Of a stretch of 64,000 nt of DNA, positions 1 through 7,634 are shown in pieces. The position numbers were made by a program, and so were the translations under genes. Numbering within the stretch: position 1 is the stretch's first letter; every line of letters begins with the position of its first letter. Under the pieces are notes generated by a model, which was not told where the DNA came from, made no database searches, and saw only the letters and a list, made by a program, of their open reading frames with translations. The DNA is from JBOFGK01 sp051649085 (GTDB taxonomy: Bacteria; Bacillota_I; Bacilli_A; UBA3375). Location: assembly GCA_051649085.1 (NCBI GenBank), contig JBOFGK010000034.1, forward strand, positions 1-64,000, read 5' to 3'.

Positions 1-227
1 TTCTTGTCTCCCAAAATGAGACTCAATATACTAATTTCATTATTTTAAAGCTCAAAATGAACTTTCCGAATTACCGAGTAATTATTATTCCTATTTGGAA
101 ATTTCTTGAACACCAAAACTACTACTTGAAAAAACCAAACTTGTACACAACTACTCCAATTGAAGGAGTACGTACCTTACCTGTTCGTGATCGAAAATCA
201 AACTATTCAACTCTTACTTTAGTTTAA
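1..227 (+). CDS. C-terminal end of an unrecognised protein (5' truncated)
   Basis: An open frame enters from the left edge (codons in phase with position 3) and stops with TAA at 225-227, giving about 74 residues. It contains an aromatic-rich stretch (FPNYRVIIIPIWKFLEHQNY) and ends in ..NYSTLTLV. I do not recognise the family and the start is outside the window. It is followed at once by a hairpin terminator, which supports it being the true 3' end of a transcription unit that converges on the SPFH gene. Confidence 0.5.
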   Translation, partial: LVSQNETQYTNFIILKLKMNFPNYRVIIIPIWKFLEHQNYYLKKPNLYTTTPIEGVRTLPVRDRKSNYSTLTLV

Positions 228-235
228 AAATGAAA

Positions 236-262
236 AAAGCCTAGATAACTAGGCCTCTTCTT
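236..262. terminator. Bidirectional intrinsic terminator
   Basis: Perfect 6-bp stem GCCTAG/CTAGGC with an ATAA loop at 239-254, an A run on the left and a T-rich run on the right, so it can stop transcripts from both sides. The right arm overlaps the stop codon of the minus-strand SPFH gene. Confidence 0.75.
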
Positions 263-1163
263 TTTTCTCATCGATTAAGTTGGTTGTTTCTTTAAAAATT
301 GAAGATAGTGAGGCAATATTCCCTAAATCTGACGGAATAATTAATTTTGTACTTTTTCCTTCACCAATCTTTGTTAAGGCTTCAAATCCTTTTAGTTTTA
401 AGACATTTTCACATGGTTGTGAATTATTCAGTAAATCAAGTGATTTTGCATGGGCCTCTTGCACTTTTAATAACGCTAATGCTTCTCCTTCTGCCAGTAA
501 AATTGATTCTTGTTTTTTGGCTTCAGCACGTAAAATTGTTGCTTGCTTCATCCCCTCGGCTTCAGTAATTTCTTTAGTCTTATTTCCTTCAGCAATTAGA
601 ATTTTTTCACGTTTTTCACGTTCTGCACGCATTTGTTTTTCCATTGCTTGCTGAATATCTTGTGGTGGAATAATGTTTTTCACCTCAACACGTGTCACTT
701 TTAATCCCCAAGCATCCGTTGCTTCATCTAACGTAATACGAATCTTCGTATTGATTACGTCACGAGATGTAAGTGTTGAATCAAGTTCTAAGTCTCCAAT
801 AATATTTCTCAGAGTTGTTGCCGTTAAATTTTCTAATGCTGACATTGGATTTCCAACTCCATAACAATATTTTACTGGATCTACAATCATTACAAAGATA
901 ACCGTATCAATTCTCATTGTAACATTATCTTTTGTAATTACTGGCTGTGGTTCAAAATTAATTACTTGTTCTCTGATATCAAGTTTTCTTGCAACTCGAT
1001 CAACAAACGGAACAATGTATTGTAACCCTGATGATAATGTAGTCTTATAGCTACCAAACCTTTCAACAATATAAACATTTGATTGTGAAATAACTTTGAT
1101 ACTTGAAAAAATTAAAATTAATGCAAACAAGACTAACACTGCTAATAGTATTAAAACGAACAT
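249..1163 (-). CDS. SPFH/Band 7 (stomatin/QmcA-like) membrane protein
   Basis: The protein has 304 residues. Residues 1-25 form a hydrophobic N-terminal anchor, followed by a Band 7 domain (SNVYIVERFGSYKTTLSSG, then ..PQPVITKDNVTMRIDTV..), a charged helical segment rich in Ala/Glu/Lys (about 175-235) and a conserved-looking C-terminal tail. This matches the stomatin/slipin/QmcA type in length and order. Family members form oligomeric scaffolds in membrane microdomains and help quality control of membrane proteins. The next gene upstream on the same strand is NfeD-like, the usual partner of SPFH proteins, 23 bp away, so the two probably form an operon. The exact client is unknown. Confidence 0.9.
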   Translation of the reverse strand: MFVLILLAVLVLFALILIFSSIKVISQSNVYIVERFGSYKTTLSSGLQYIVPFVDRVARKLDIREQVINFEPQPVITKDNVTMRIDTVIFVMIVDPVKYCYGVGNPMSALENLTATTLRNIIGDLELDSTLTSRDVINTKIRITLDEATDAWGLKVTRVEVKNIIPPQDIQQAMEKQMRAEREKREKILIAEGNKTKEITEAEGMKQATILRAEAKKQESILLAEGEALALLKVQEAHAKSLDLLNNSQPCENVLKLKGFEALTKIGEGKSTKLIIPSDLGNIASLSSIFKETTNLIDEKKEEA

Positions 1164-1186
1164 TTTTTCTCCTTTTTATTTGTTTT

Positions 1187-1609
1187 TTATTCTTCTACTT
1201 TTTCAACTTTTAAATGTGATCCTCTTAACTTTACAACTCGAACTTTTGTTCCTTTTTTTAACTTTATACCTAATGTATCTACTCTCCAAATAACACCATT
1301 TATTTTAATTTCCGAATTAAATTCGTCATCGGTATCTTCAACTAAGAAAGTAGTTTTTCCAATTAATTCATCACTTCCAGTATTTATTACTTTGTTTTGC
1401 TTATGCATTTTTTCAACAAAATAACTTCGAAGACAGGCAATAGATAAACAACTTGCTAAAAATCCCACAACAAATATTATAAAATAATTATCTGTAAAGA
1501 AGGATACTAGTCCCGCGACTAAAAAACCAAAAGCAATAAAAATCGCAAAGATTCCCGTTGTAAAAATTTCTAGTATTGCAAAAACTAATGCGATAATAAT
1601 ATATATCAT
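1187..1609 (-). CDS. NfeD-like membrane protein (short form)
   Basis: The 140-residue protein has two to three N-terminal transmembrane segments (about residues 1-65) and a C-terminal OB-fold-like domain (SDELIGKTTFLVEDTD...INGVIWRVDTLGIKLKKGTKV). That is the architecture of short NfeD proteins, which pair with SPFH/stomatin proteins. It lies just upstream of the SPFH gene on the same strand, so it is probably the first gene of a two-gene operon. It lacks the ClpP-like serine protease domain of long NfeD proteins. Confidence 0.88.
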   Translation of the reverse strand: MIYIIIALVFAILEIFTTGIFAIFIAFGFLVAGLVSFFTDNYFIIFVVGFLASCLSIACLRSYFVEKMHKQNKVINTGSDELIGKTTFLVEDTDDEFNSEIKINGVIWRVDTLGIKLKKGTKVRVVKLRGSHLKVEKVEE

Positions 1610-1677
1610 TTCACTCCTTTAATAATATTATATCAAATAAACTTACTTTTCGTATGAAAACACTTTTTTTATTGTTA

Positions 1678-3711
1678 TTAAAAATATACTACAAGTTCTC
1701 CTCTTTCAGACGTTTTCCAAATTCCAATTTTTCTCTCCTCTAAACGTCTAACAACTTCTGGTGCAGGATGCCCGTACCTATTTGTTTTCCCAACACTTAT
1801 TACTGCAATCTTTGGATTTACTTTTTTTATGAACTCTTCTGTTGATGAGGTTTTCGAGCCATGATGTCCAACTTTCAAAACATCACTTTCCAGTTGATTT
1901 TGATAGTTACTTACAAGTGTCTTTTCAATTTCTGCCTCGATATCACCTGTTAATAATATTCGTTTTTTCCCAAAATCAAATTGTAAAACTAGCGATTCAT
2001 TATTAGGGTTTTCAGCTGTTTGACATGGACTAAGTACATCGAATTTTAAAGTTGCTACTTTTAAACTTTGTCCACAACTAAGTTCTTCACTTCTAAAAGT
2101 TGTCCATATCTCTTGTTTTGTAGGTGGGCGATAAACTTTTTTTACTTTATAATTTCGAATAATGAACTCTGTATTCCCATTATGATCCTCATGCATATGA
2201 GTAATTATTAGTGCATCAATTTCTCTAATCGCTTTTGCTTTTAAAACACTTGCTAATTCCGTTTGTTCTTTTTGTGAACCCGTATCAATTACAATTGTAT
2301 ATTTAGGAAATACACTTTGAATTATTGTTAAATCTCCTTGGCCAATATCAACAAATGAGATCACGCTTCTAAGATTGCTTGGAAACAAAATAATTATTAC
2401 ACTTAGTAGTACATAGCTTGTTATTTTCGAACTATATGCTCGATGTTCCAATAATTTCTTACCAATTTTAAATAGTAAATAACACAACACCAAGCCCTTA
2501 ACATAATTAATTTGTCCGACATTTATCGTTAATCCATTAAATAATTCTGAAGCTTTTGTAAGGCAAACAATCATAAAGTAAAAGAAACTGTCAAATAAAT
2601 TAGTAATCAATGAAACATTTATTAGTGTAAATAAAATTGCAAGTGGTGTCATCACAATTGTTACTACTGGAACAATCAAATAATTTGCAACTGCCGTTAA
2701 TATATTCATAGTTGATGTACTATTTGTCGTAAAAATGATCGTACTAATCCAAATCAAAACTGATACTTCAAATGTTGATAATTTAATTTTAAAATTTATA
2801 AATCCATATAATATGATACTTATTAGGAAACTTAATTGAAAGCCAAAATTAAGTATATAGAACGGATTTATCAGTAAAAGTCCATATAAAATTGTCAATA
2901 AAATTTTCAAACGAGAAACATTTGGTAAACATATAACACAAATTTCTGTAAGTATCACCCTAATCGCTCCAATTGCAAAACCGACAAAAATTAAATATAG
3001 TGGTAAACACACTAACAAAATTTTATCAATTGTTGGTAACGAAATGTTTAATCGCGAAAAGATTACTCTGAAGAAGATTATTAAAAAACTAATATGTGTT
3101 CCCGAAATTGAAAATAAATGAATAATACCAACTTGAGCATACAATTGATTCTCATTTTTCGAAAGTTCATTATTTCCATATACAAGTGCATTTATGTAGT
3201 TTGCACTTTTTAAATATTTTTTTTCATTTAAATCAATTAAATTTAAACGAATATTAGCTAACCTTTCAATTAAATTTGGCTGAGAAATAATTTTAATAAC
3301 TCTTATTTGAATTTCTGTCGTAATCTCTCGACTCAATAAATATTTTTCGTAATCAAAGCTCCCTAAGTTTTTTCGTTTATTTTCTATTTTCGTTTGTTTT
3401 TCTACAACCCCATGAATTATATCTCCATAAGCAATTGGTTTTAATTTAGAAACTGTTACTTTAACCATTTTACCTTTGATATTTGCTTCAAATGATTGAT
3501 TAAATTCACTAACTTTAATATTTCTTATCACTCGAATTACTAACTTGCTTTCTTTATGGATTTGAAATGCTAATCGATCGGATTGTTCACTTTTAAGCTC
3601 AAGATTTTGAACACTTAAAACCACTCTAAGAAACAAAAGATTTAGTAACAATAGACCAACAAAAATTGGCTTTCTGTGCTGTTTAAATATTAATTGCAAT
3701 TGCATTTTCAT
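1678..3711 (-). CDS. comEC: ComEC/Rec2 DNA-uptake channel
   Basis: The 677-residue protein has an N-terminal membrane anchor, an OB-like region (about 50-150), a multi-pass competence domain (about 190-460, containing QVGIIHLFSISGTHISFLI) and a C-terminal metallo-beta-lactamase-like domain (about 460-677) with VDIGQGDLTIIQS, the metal-binding THMHEDHNGN motif and KVGHHGSKTSS. This is the full three-part ComEC layout that moves single-stranded DNA across the membrane during transformation. It starts inside the stop codon of comEA (ATGA overlap at 3708-3711), so the two are translationally coupled. The beta-lactamase domain appears to keep its metal ligands. Confidence 0.96.
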   Translation of the reverse strand: MKMQLQLIFKQHRKPIFVGLLLLNLLFLRVVLSVQNLELKSEQSDRLAFQIHKESKLVIRVIRNIKVSEFNQSFEANIKGKMVKVTVSKLKPIAYGDIIHGVVEKQTKIENKRKNLGSFDYEKYLLSREITTEIQIRVIKIISQPNLIERLANIRLNLIDLNEKKYLKSANYINALVYGNNELSKNENQLYAQVGIIHLFSISGTHISFLIIFFRVIFSRLNISLPTIDKILLVCLPLYLIFVGFAIGAIRVILTEICVICLPNVSRLKILLTILYGLLLINPFYILNFGFQLSFLISIILYGFINFKIKLSTFEVSVLIWISTIIFTTNSTSTMNILTAVANYLIVPVVTIVMTPLAILFTLINVSLITNLFDSFFYFMIVCLTKASELFNGLTINVGQINYVKGLVLCYLLFKIGKKLLEHRAYSSKITSYVLLSVIIILFPSNLRSVISFVDIGQGDLTIIQSVFPKYTIVIDTGSQKEQTELASVLKAKAIREIDALIITHMHEDHNGNTEFIIRNYKVKKVYRPPTKQEIWTTFRSEELSCGQSLKVATLKFDVLSPCQTAENPNNESLVLQFDFGKKRILLTGDIEAEIEKTLVSNYQNQLESDVLKVGHHGSKTSSTEEFIKKVNPKIAVISVGKTNRYGHPAPEVVRRLEERKIGIWKTSERGELVVYF

Positions 3712-4319
3712 ACAGTAATTGCATCTTTCAACTTTTCAAATGTACTTTCCCCAAAACCACTAACATTTTTTAAATCGTCTATTGTTTGAAAATTACCTGA
3801 TTTTTCTCGATACTCAATAATCGCTTTTGCTCTACCTTCACCAATTCCTGGTAATGTCATTAATTCAAGTTCTGTTGCTGTATTTAAATTTACAATCTGA
3901 ACACCTTCTTCTGTTTGATTTACTAAAGAACTTGTACATTCTTCCTCACTTCTCGGTATAATTATCTTTTGCTCATCTTTAAGCAATTGAGCTAAATTAA
4001 CACAAATTTCATTTGCCCCCTTAAAGCCACCAGCAAGCTCAATAATATCTTTTATTCGTTTACCATTTTCTAGTTCATATACTCCTGGTTTGGTGATTGC
4101 TCCTTTCACATCAATCACAATTTTCACGAGTTTGGTTTTTTCCACAGTTGTAGCCGCTGTTTTTGCATGTTCTGAAACTTGATCATTTTCAACTATCGTT
4201 GCTGGTTGACTAAAGGTACTATACAGAAAATAACCTAAAATTACAATTGTTATTCCAATCGCAACAATATTTTCTTGTATTTTTTCTTTTAAATACCCCA
4301 TAAATATATTATTACCCAA
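3708..4319 (-). CDS. comEA: ComEA DNA receptor for competence
   Basis: The 203-residue protein has one transmembrane segment near residues 16-34, an SLBB-type domain (KIVIDVKGAITKPGVYELEN), a linker, and a C-terminal pair of helix-hairpin-helix motifs (NLNTATELELMTLPGIGEGR, then DLKNVSGFGEST). ComEA binds incoming double-stranded DNA outside the cell and delivers it to ComEC, which follows directly. The listed start is TTG; an in-frame ATG six codons later (4299-4301) is equally possible because neither has a strong ribosome site. Confidence 0.95.
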   Translation of the reverse strand: MGNNIFMGYLKEKIQENIVAIGITIVILGYFLYSTFSQPATIVENDQVSEHAKTAATTVEKTKLVKIVIDVKGAITKPGVYELENGKRIKDIIELAGGFKGANEICVNLAQLLKDEQKIIIPRSEEECTSSLVNQTEEGVQIVNLNTATELELMTLPGIGEGRAKAIIEYREKSGNFQTIDDLKNVSGFGESTFEKLKDAITV

Positions 4320-4647
4320 AACTCAAAAAAAACTTACATTTTTCTGAAAATTAAAAAAATGTCTTTTTACATTTCATTTTTAAACTACTTTTCGATGTTA
4401 GTAATTTTATAGATTAGTATAATAATGATAGCATTCGTTCTTAACTGCTAAAAAATCAAGATGTTTAAATATCCACTTTACAGATTGAACCTTACATAAA
4501 TTTTCATATGCTTTTTCTTGAACATAATATTAAAAATTAAATCATCTTACACTATACTGAATGAATAAATGATGCATGTTAGGACATTTTTATTTTTGAT
4601 ATAATCGGAGATTATCAGTATTATTTGATACAAAACTATAAATAATA
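4320..4647. other. Gene-free divergent intergenic stretch
   Basis: This AT-rich gap lies between the divergent comEA (minus) and secreted-protein (plus) genes. A minus-strand TATACT (complement of 4415-4420) could be the comEA -10 element but lacks a convincing -35. A plus-strand GATATAAT near 4598 may be a second weak promoter. No gene or strong hairpin was seen. Confidence 0.35.
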
Positions 4648-4747
4648 TTGAAATTTATGCTATTTTATGCTATAATAGGGTCCAACCAAGGTACAAACGT
4701 TTCCATCTATTGGTTGGGGTTTATTTAAAAAAAATCTATTAGGAGGA
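4648..4747 (+). promoter_or_regulatory. Promoter and structured 5' leader, copy 1
   Basis: TTGAAA (4648-4653), 17-bp spacer, extended TGCTATAAT with the -10 hexamer at 4671-4676. Transcription should start within a few bases of 4682, where an 8-bp stem begins: CCAACCAA (4682-4689) pairs with TTGGTTGG (4710-4717). The loop holds the palindrome AAACGTTT (4695-4702). A ribosome site AGGAGGA (4741-4747) precedes the ATG at 4751. The hairpin would thus sit at the very 5' end of the mRNA. The same layout recurs at 5648-5745. Confidence 0.75.
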
Positions 4748-4750
4748 CAT

Positions 4751-5377
4751 ATGAAAAAAATTTTTAAAACAATTCTGCTTTTTTTGATTGTTTTTACAAC
4801 TGCTGGGACATCATTTTCAGCTGCTGTAGTACAAAAAGACACAAACAATCAAGTGCCGGAAGCAAAAGAATTACTAATTAATGGGAAAAAGATAATTGTA
4901 CCAGATTTTGTGGAAACAAATGATATAACTAATATTGATGACATACGTTCAATTAGCGCAGAAAATGAATTTGATTTAACGACATTAGAAACTCAAACGA
5001 AAGTGATTGAGCTTCCAAATGGAGAATTCGGATCTTTGACTATATCACCAACGGTTTCAAGAGATTCTCGAGCATCTACTAATATTTCAAATGGAACATC
5101 ATATTTTGATGTATATTGGTATGGTGGAGTAATTAATTTTGGATATAAAATTATAGTCTCGAATCCATCGTCAGGAGCAACAACGATAACTTCATACTAC
5201 AATGAGTGGTATACAACAATTGGTGCTTCAGTTTCTGGAGAATCTTTCACTAGAAGTAGTGATCGTACAAAAGTTGTCTATAAACTAAATGTAAATCAAA
5301 CTTCTTTTATTTCATATACTTATAAGTTAAACGCATCGGTATCAGGTAATACTTTAACAACATCGGTGACTTTTTAA
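4751..5377 (+). CDS. Secreted protein of unknown function
   Basis: The 208-residue protein has a clear signal peptide (KKIFKTILLFLIVFTTAGTS, likely cleavage near Ala-24/25). A polar linker follows, then a beta-rich C-terminal half (about 95-208) with many Thr/Ser/Tyr and no cysteine. I do not recognise the fold; it is faintly reminiscent of small Firmicute secreted domains such as DUF5626, but I would not assign it. Its stop codon overlaps the start of a 38-residue membrane protein (TAATG), so the two are translationally coupled and may act together. The gene is driven by a strong promoter with a structured leader. Confidence 0.8.
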   Translation: MKKIFKTILLFLIVFTTAGTSFSAAVVQKDTNNQVPEAKELLINGKKIIVPDFVETNDITNIDDIRSISAENEFDLTTLETQTKVIELPNGEFGSLTISPTVSRDSRASTNISNGTSYFDVYWYGGVINFGYKIIVSNPSSGATTITSYYNEWYTTIGASVSGESFTRSSDRTKVVYKLNVNQTSFISYTYKLNASVSGNTLTTSVTF

Positions 5378-5493
5378 TGGTAAATATATATCCAATCTTA
5401 GTAGCGTTTATATTAATTATTGTTGTAGGAGCAATTGTTTATAAGTTTATACAATTGTCAAAAAGAAAAAAACAAAAAAACAATTTAAAGTAA
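5377..5493 (+). CDS. Small membrane protein, 38 residues (paralogue of 5751-5858)
   Basis: ATG at 5377 overlaps the TAA of the upstream gene (TAATG). The product begins MVNIYPILVAFILIIVVGAI, forms one transmembrane helix (about 5-26) and ends in a strongly basic tail (SKRKKQKNNLK). The neighbouring copy of the cassette encodes a 35-residue protein of the same plan starting with M-x-N-I, so both are likely real genes. Function unknown; candidates include a membrane partner of the secreted protein, an antimicrobial or toxin-like peptide, or an immunity-type peptide. Confidence 0.6.
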   Translation: MVNIYPILVAFILIIVVGAIVYKFIQLSKRKKQKNNLK

Positions 5494-5647
5494 TCATCTT
5501 TCAAAAGTATGAAGTTTTCTATAATTTATTATAAAAAGTTCAACTAGAAATTCCAATTTAATTATTAAAAAGGAATTCATACTTCTTATAATTTTATATT
5601 ATATTAACCTATCATTACTTTTATTTGATACAAAACTATAAATAATA

Positions 5648-5745
5648 TTACTATTTATACTGTTTTATGCTATAATAGGGCCCAATCAAAGTGAAACGTT
5701 TCTATTTGTTGGTTGGGGTTTATTTAAAAAAAAGTCTATTAGGAG
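5648..5745 (+). promoter_or_regulatory. Promoter and structured 5' leader, copy 2
   Basis: TTACTA (5648-5653), 17-bp spacer, extended TGCTATAAT (-10 at 5671-5676). Stem CCAATCAA (5682-5689) with TTGGTTGG (5709-5716): the single change relative to copy 1 turns a C-G pair into a U-G wobble, which keeps the stem only in RNA. The loop keeps the palindrome AAACGTTT (5694-5701), here extended to GAAACGTTTC. The AGGAG ribosome site is at 5741-5745. Confidence 0.7.
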
Positions 5746-5750
5746 AAAAA

Positions 5751-5858
5751 ATGGAAAATATCTTTGCTTTACTATTTCCAATTACAATACTTGCTATTCT
5801 AGTGGCAATTATTTATTCAATTATAAAATTTATAATAAGCAAAAGAAAAACAATGTAA
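5751..5858 (+). CDS. Small membrane protein, 35 residues
   Basis: ATG at 5751 follows AGGAG by five bases. The product begins MENIFALLFPITILAILVAI, continues as a hydrophobic helix to about residue 29 and ends in a basic tail (SKRKTM). It has its own promoter, leader and terminator, so it looks like a complete gene. It is the paralogue of the 38-residue protein at 5377-5493. The form (one helix plus a basic end) resembles type I toxins or small bacteriocin-like peptides, but no antisense RNA promoter was convincing and no function is assigned. Confidence 0.6.
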   Translation: MENIFALLFPITILAILVAIIYSIIKFIISKRKTM

Positions 5859-5923
5859 AGTAATTTCCTTTCAAAAATATGCAATTTTCTATAATTTATT
5901 TATAAAAAGTTTAACTATAAATT

Positions 5924-5953
5924 AACTAACTGCTTTAGCAGTTAGTTTTTTTG
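5924..5953 (+). terminator. Intrinsic terminator of the 35-residue gene
   Basis: Perfect 10-bp stem AACTAACTGC/GCAGTTAGTT with a TTTA loop, followed by a run of T residues. Confidence 0.9.
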
Positions 5954-6253
5954 TTCTAATCAAATTAATTTTTAAAGATGCATTCACGCTTCTTATCGTT
6001 TTATGTTGCATTTTAATGACCAATCTTTTTCAATTGTTCAACTAATATTTTATATTTACATAATCATTTCTCTACATACTCTTTTACTATTATTGAAAAT
6101 AGCCTTGAATTGATCTGAAAACACCTTATTTTAACACATCTAGGCAAAATTCAGGTATAATAAGATTTGAAGGTTTAAATACAAATTAAAGAGTTATTTG
6201 TGATATTTATCTATGTTTTGATATTTAAACAAGTATTTAAAAAATGGAGAACA
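5954..6253 (+). other. Intergenic region with likely tmcAL promoter
   Basis: The first part is the 3' end of the cassette repeat. A TATAAT near 6158 (GGTATAATAAG) is a plausible -10 for tmcAL. Nothing else was recognised. Confidence 0.4.
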
Positions 6254-7372
6254 ATGGCTAAAATTTATGGAACAATTATGGAACTTAATCCGTTTCATAA
6301 TGGACATCAGTATTTTCTTGAACAATTTTTGAAGATTGCCAATGGTCAATCAACTGTAATTGTAATAAGTGGAAACTATGTTCAACGTGGGGAATTATCA
6401 TGTCTATCCAAAACGACAAAAGCAAAAATCTTAACTGATTTAGGCATTGATTTAGTTTTAGAATTACCGTTTGTCTTTGCCAATCAAGGTGCTGACTATT
6501 TTGCATATCACGCTGTGAAAATTTTGCAATCAGTTGGTGTAACTGACTTAGTTTTTGGTTCAGAAACTGGGGATATTAATTTACTTAAAACAATGCAATA
6601 TAATTTTCAATACAGTACTTATAAGCAAGGGAAAAATTCTAATTTAGGAGCCTTTCAAGCAAATGATATTTTAGGTATTAGTTATTTAAAAGCAGTTGAA
6701 AAACTTAAGGCATCAATTGATGTTCATTTAGTCAAGCGTGTAAAGCCAAGTGAAAATATTACAAGTGCTAGTGCAATTCGTAAATTGCATTTACAAAACC
6801 ATGATATCACGCCTTTTTTACAAGCTGATGTTGAGGCAAATTTACTGGATACAAGTTTTGCAAATCAGACATTAATTTCAACAGCCTATCTTAATTTAAC
6901 ATATGCTTTAAACGCTCAATTGTCAATTAAACTAGCTGAAAATAATCAACTACTTAAGCGACTTTTAGAAATTTATTTAAAAAATCAGGATAAAGAGCAA
7001 TTATTCGCAGCTTTTGAAATGCAAGAATCTTCAGGAATTTATAATTTAGCTACTTGGGCTGAGCTTGCAGCTGACAAAAATAATTCAAAATATAAATATC
7101 AAAGAATTTTACTTAATTTAGTTTTCCTCATCGAAGACCAAAATTATGATTCACCTTATTTACGTCCACTTGCTTTTTCACCAGCAGGACAAAAATTACT
7201 TAAAGGACAAGCTGTTATTTTAAGTTTAAAGCACACAACAAATAACCCAGTTGTCGATGTTGAACTTAGAGCAACAGCACTTTACAATTTATTAGTTATC
7301 GACTATTCAAATCAGCAAACTAACATGTTTCAAGCAAAAATCAATGAACTTTTACCACCACAAAAAAGATAA
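6254..7372 (+). CDS. tmcAL: tRNA(Met) cytidine acetate ligase (TmcAL/YlbM)
   Basis: TmcAL uses ATP and acetate to make N4-acetylcytidine at the wobble position of elongator tRNA-Met. The N-terminus has the nucleotidyltransferase HIGH-like motif NPFHNGHQYFL and the following VISGNYVQRGE and FGSETGD segments; SASAIRK lies in the middle. The open frame extends upstream, but the ATG at 6254 has a GGAGA ribosome site and begins MAKIYGTIMELNPFHNGH as family members do, giving 372 residues. It is followed by a terminator and appears monocistronic. Confidence 0.93.
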   Translation: MAKIYGTIMELNPFHNGHQYFLEQFLKIANGQSTVIVISGNYVQRGELSCLSKTTKAKILTDLGIDLVLELPFVFANQGADYFAYHAVKILQSVGVTDLVFGSETGDINLLKTMQYNFQYSTYKQGKNSNLGAFQANDILGISYLKAVEKLKASIDVHLVKRVKPSENITSASAIRKLHLQNHDITPFLQADVEANLLDTSFANQTLISTAYLNLTYALNAQLSIKLAENNQLLKRLLEIYLKNQDKEQLFAAFEMQESSGIYNLATWAELAADKNNSKYKYQRILLNLVFLIEDQNYDSPYLRPLAFSPAGQKLLKGQAVILSLKHTTNNPVVDVELRATALYNLLVIDYSNQQTNMFQAKINELLPPQKR

Positions 7373-7402
7373 AAAATTTAACTTAAAACATTTATTGAGA
7401 CT

Positions 7403-7440
7403 TTAAAAAGTAAGGAGCTTAACGCCGCTTACTTTTTTTG
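7403..7440 (+). terminator. Intrinsic terminator after tmcAL
   Basis: AAAAAGTAAG pairs with CTTACTTTTT across a 13-base interior, followed by T residues. Confidence 0.75.
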
Positions 7441-7634
7441 TCATCATTAACAATTTTTTGATATTTATCGAGCTTTCCTGTCAAACTAAAAGTACATAAT
7501 AAACTTAAAATAAGCATGAATTTCATTGGTTAAAGTTGTTTTGAAGTAAACATAAATAATTATTAATATAATATGATATAATTATTACAAAATAGCAATT
7601 AATGGACCATAATTATGAATACAAAAGAGGGGTA

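Larger units (their letters stand above)
4617..5615 (+). repeat. Duplicated cassette, copy 1 (leader + secreted protein + small membrane protein)
   Basis: Copy 1 of a tandem duplication. The promoter and leader (4621-4745) align almost base for base with 5621-5745, and the sequence after the small gene (5488-5545, 5570-5610) aligns with 5853-5912 and 5976-6015. Between leader and small gene, copy 1 also carries the 208-residue secreted protein, which copy 2 lacks. Confidence 0.8.
5617..6020 (+). repeat. Duplicated cassette, copy 2 (leader + small membrane protein)
   Basis: Copy 2 of the tandem duplication. It has the same promoter and leader, a paralogous small membrane-protein gene and similar 3' sequence, but no secreted-protein gene. 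It also has an additional strong terminator (5924-5953) within the 3' part that copy 1 lacks. Confidence 0.8.

Noticed and set aside
3708..3711. TGA read as tryptophan, as in many Mollicutes
   Set aside because: TGA ends comEA and both GntR genes exactly at ATGA overlaps with the next start, and Trp residues are coded by TGG throughout.
5751..5858. Type I toxin-antitoxin locus
   Set aside because: The peptide form fits, but I could not find a convincing antisense promoter overlapping either copy, so I keep it as one of several possibilities only.
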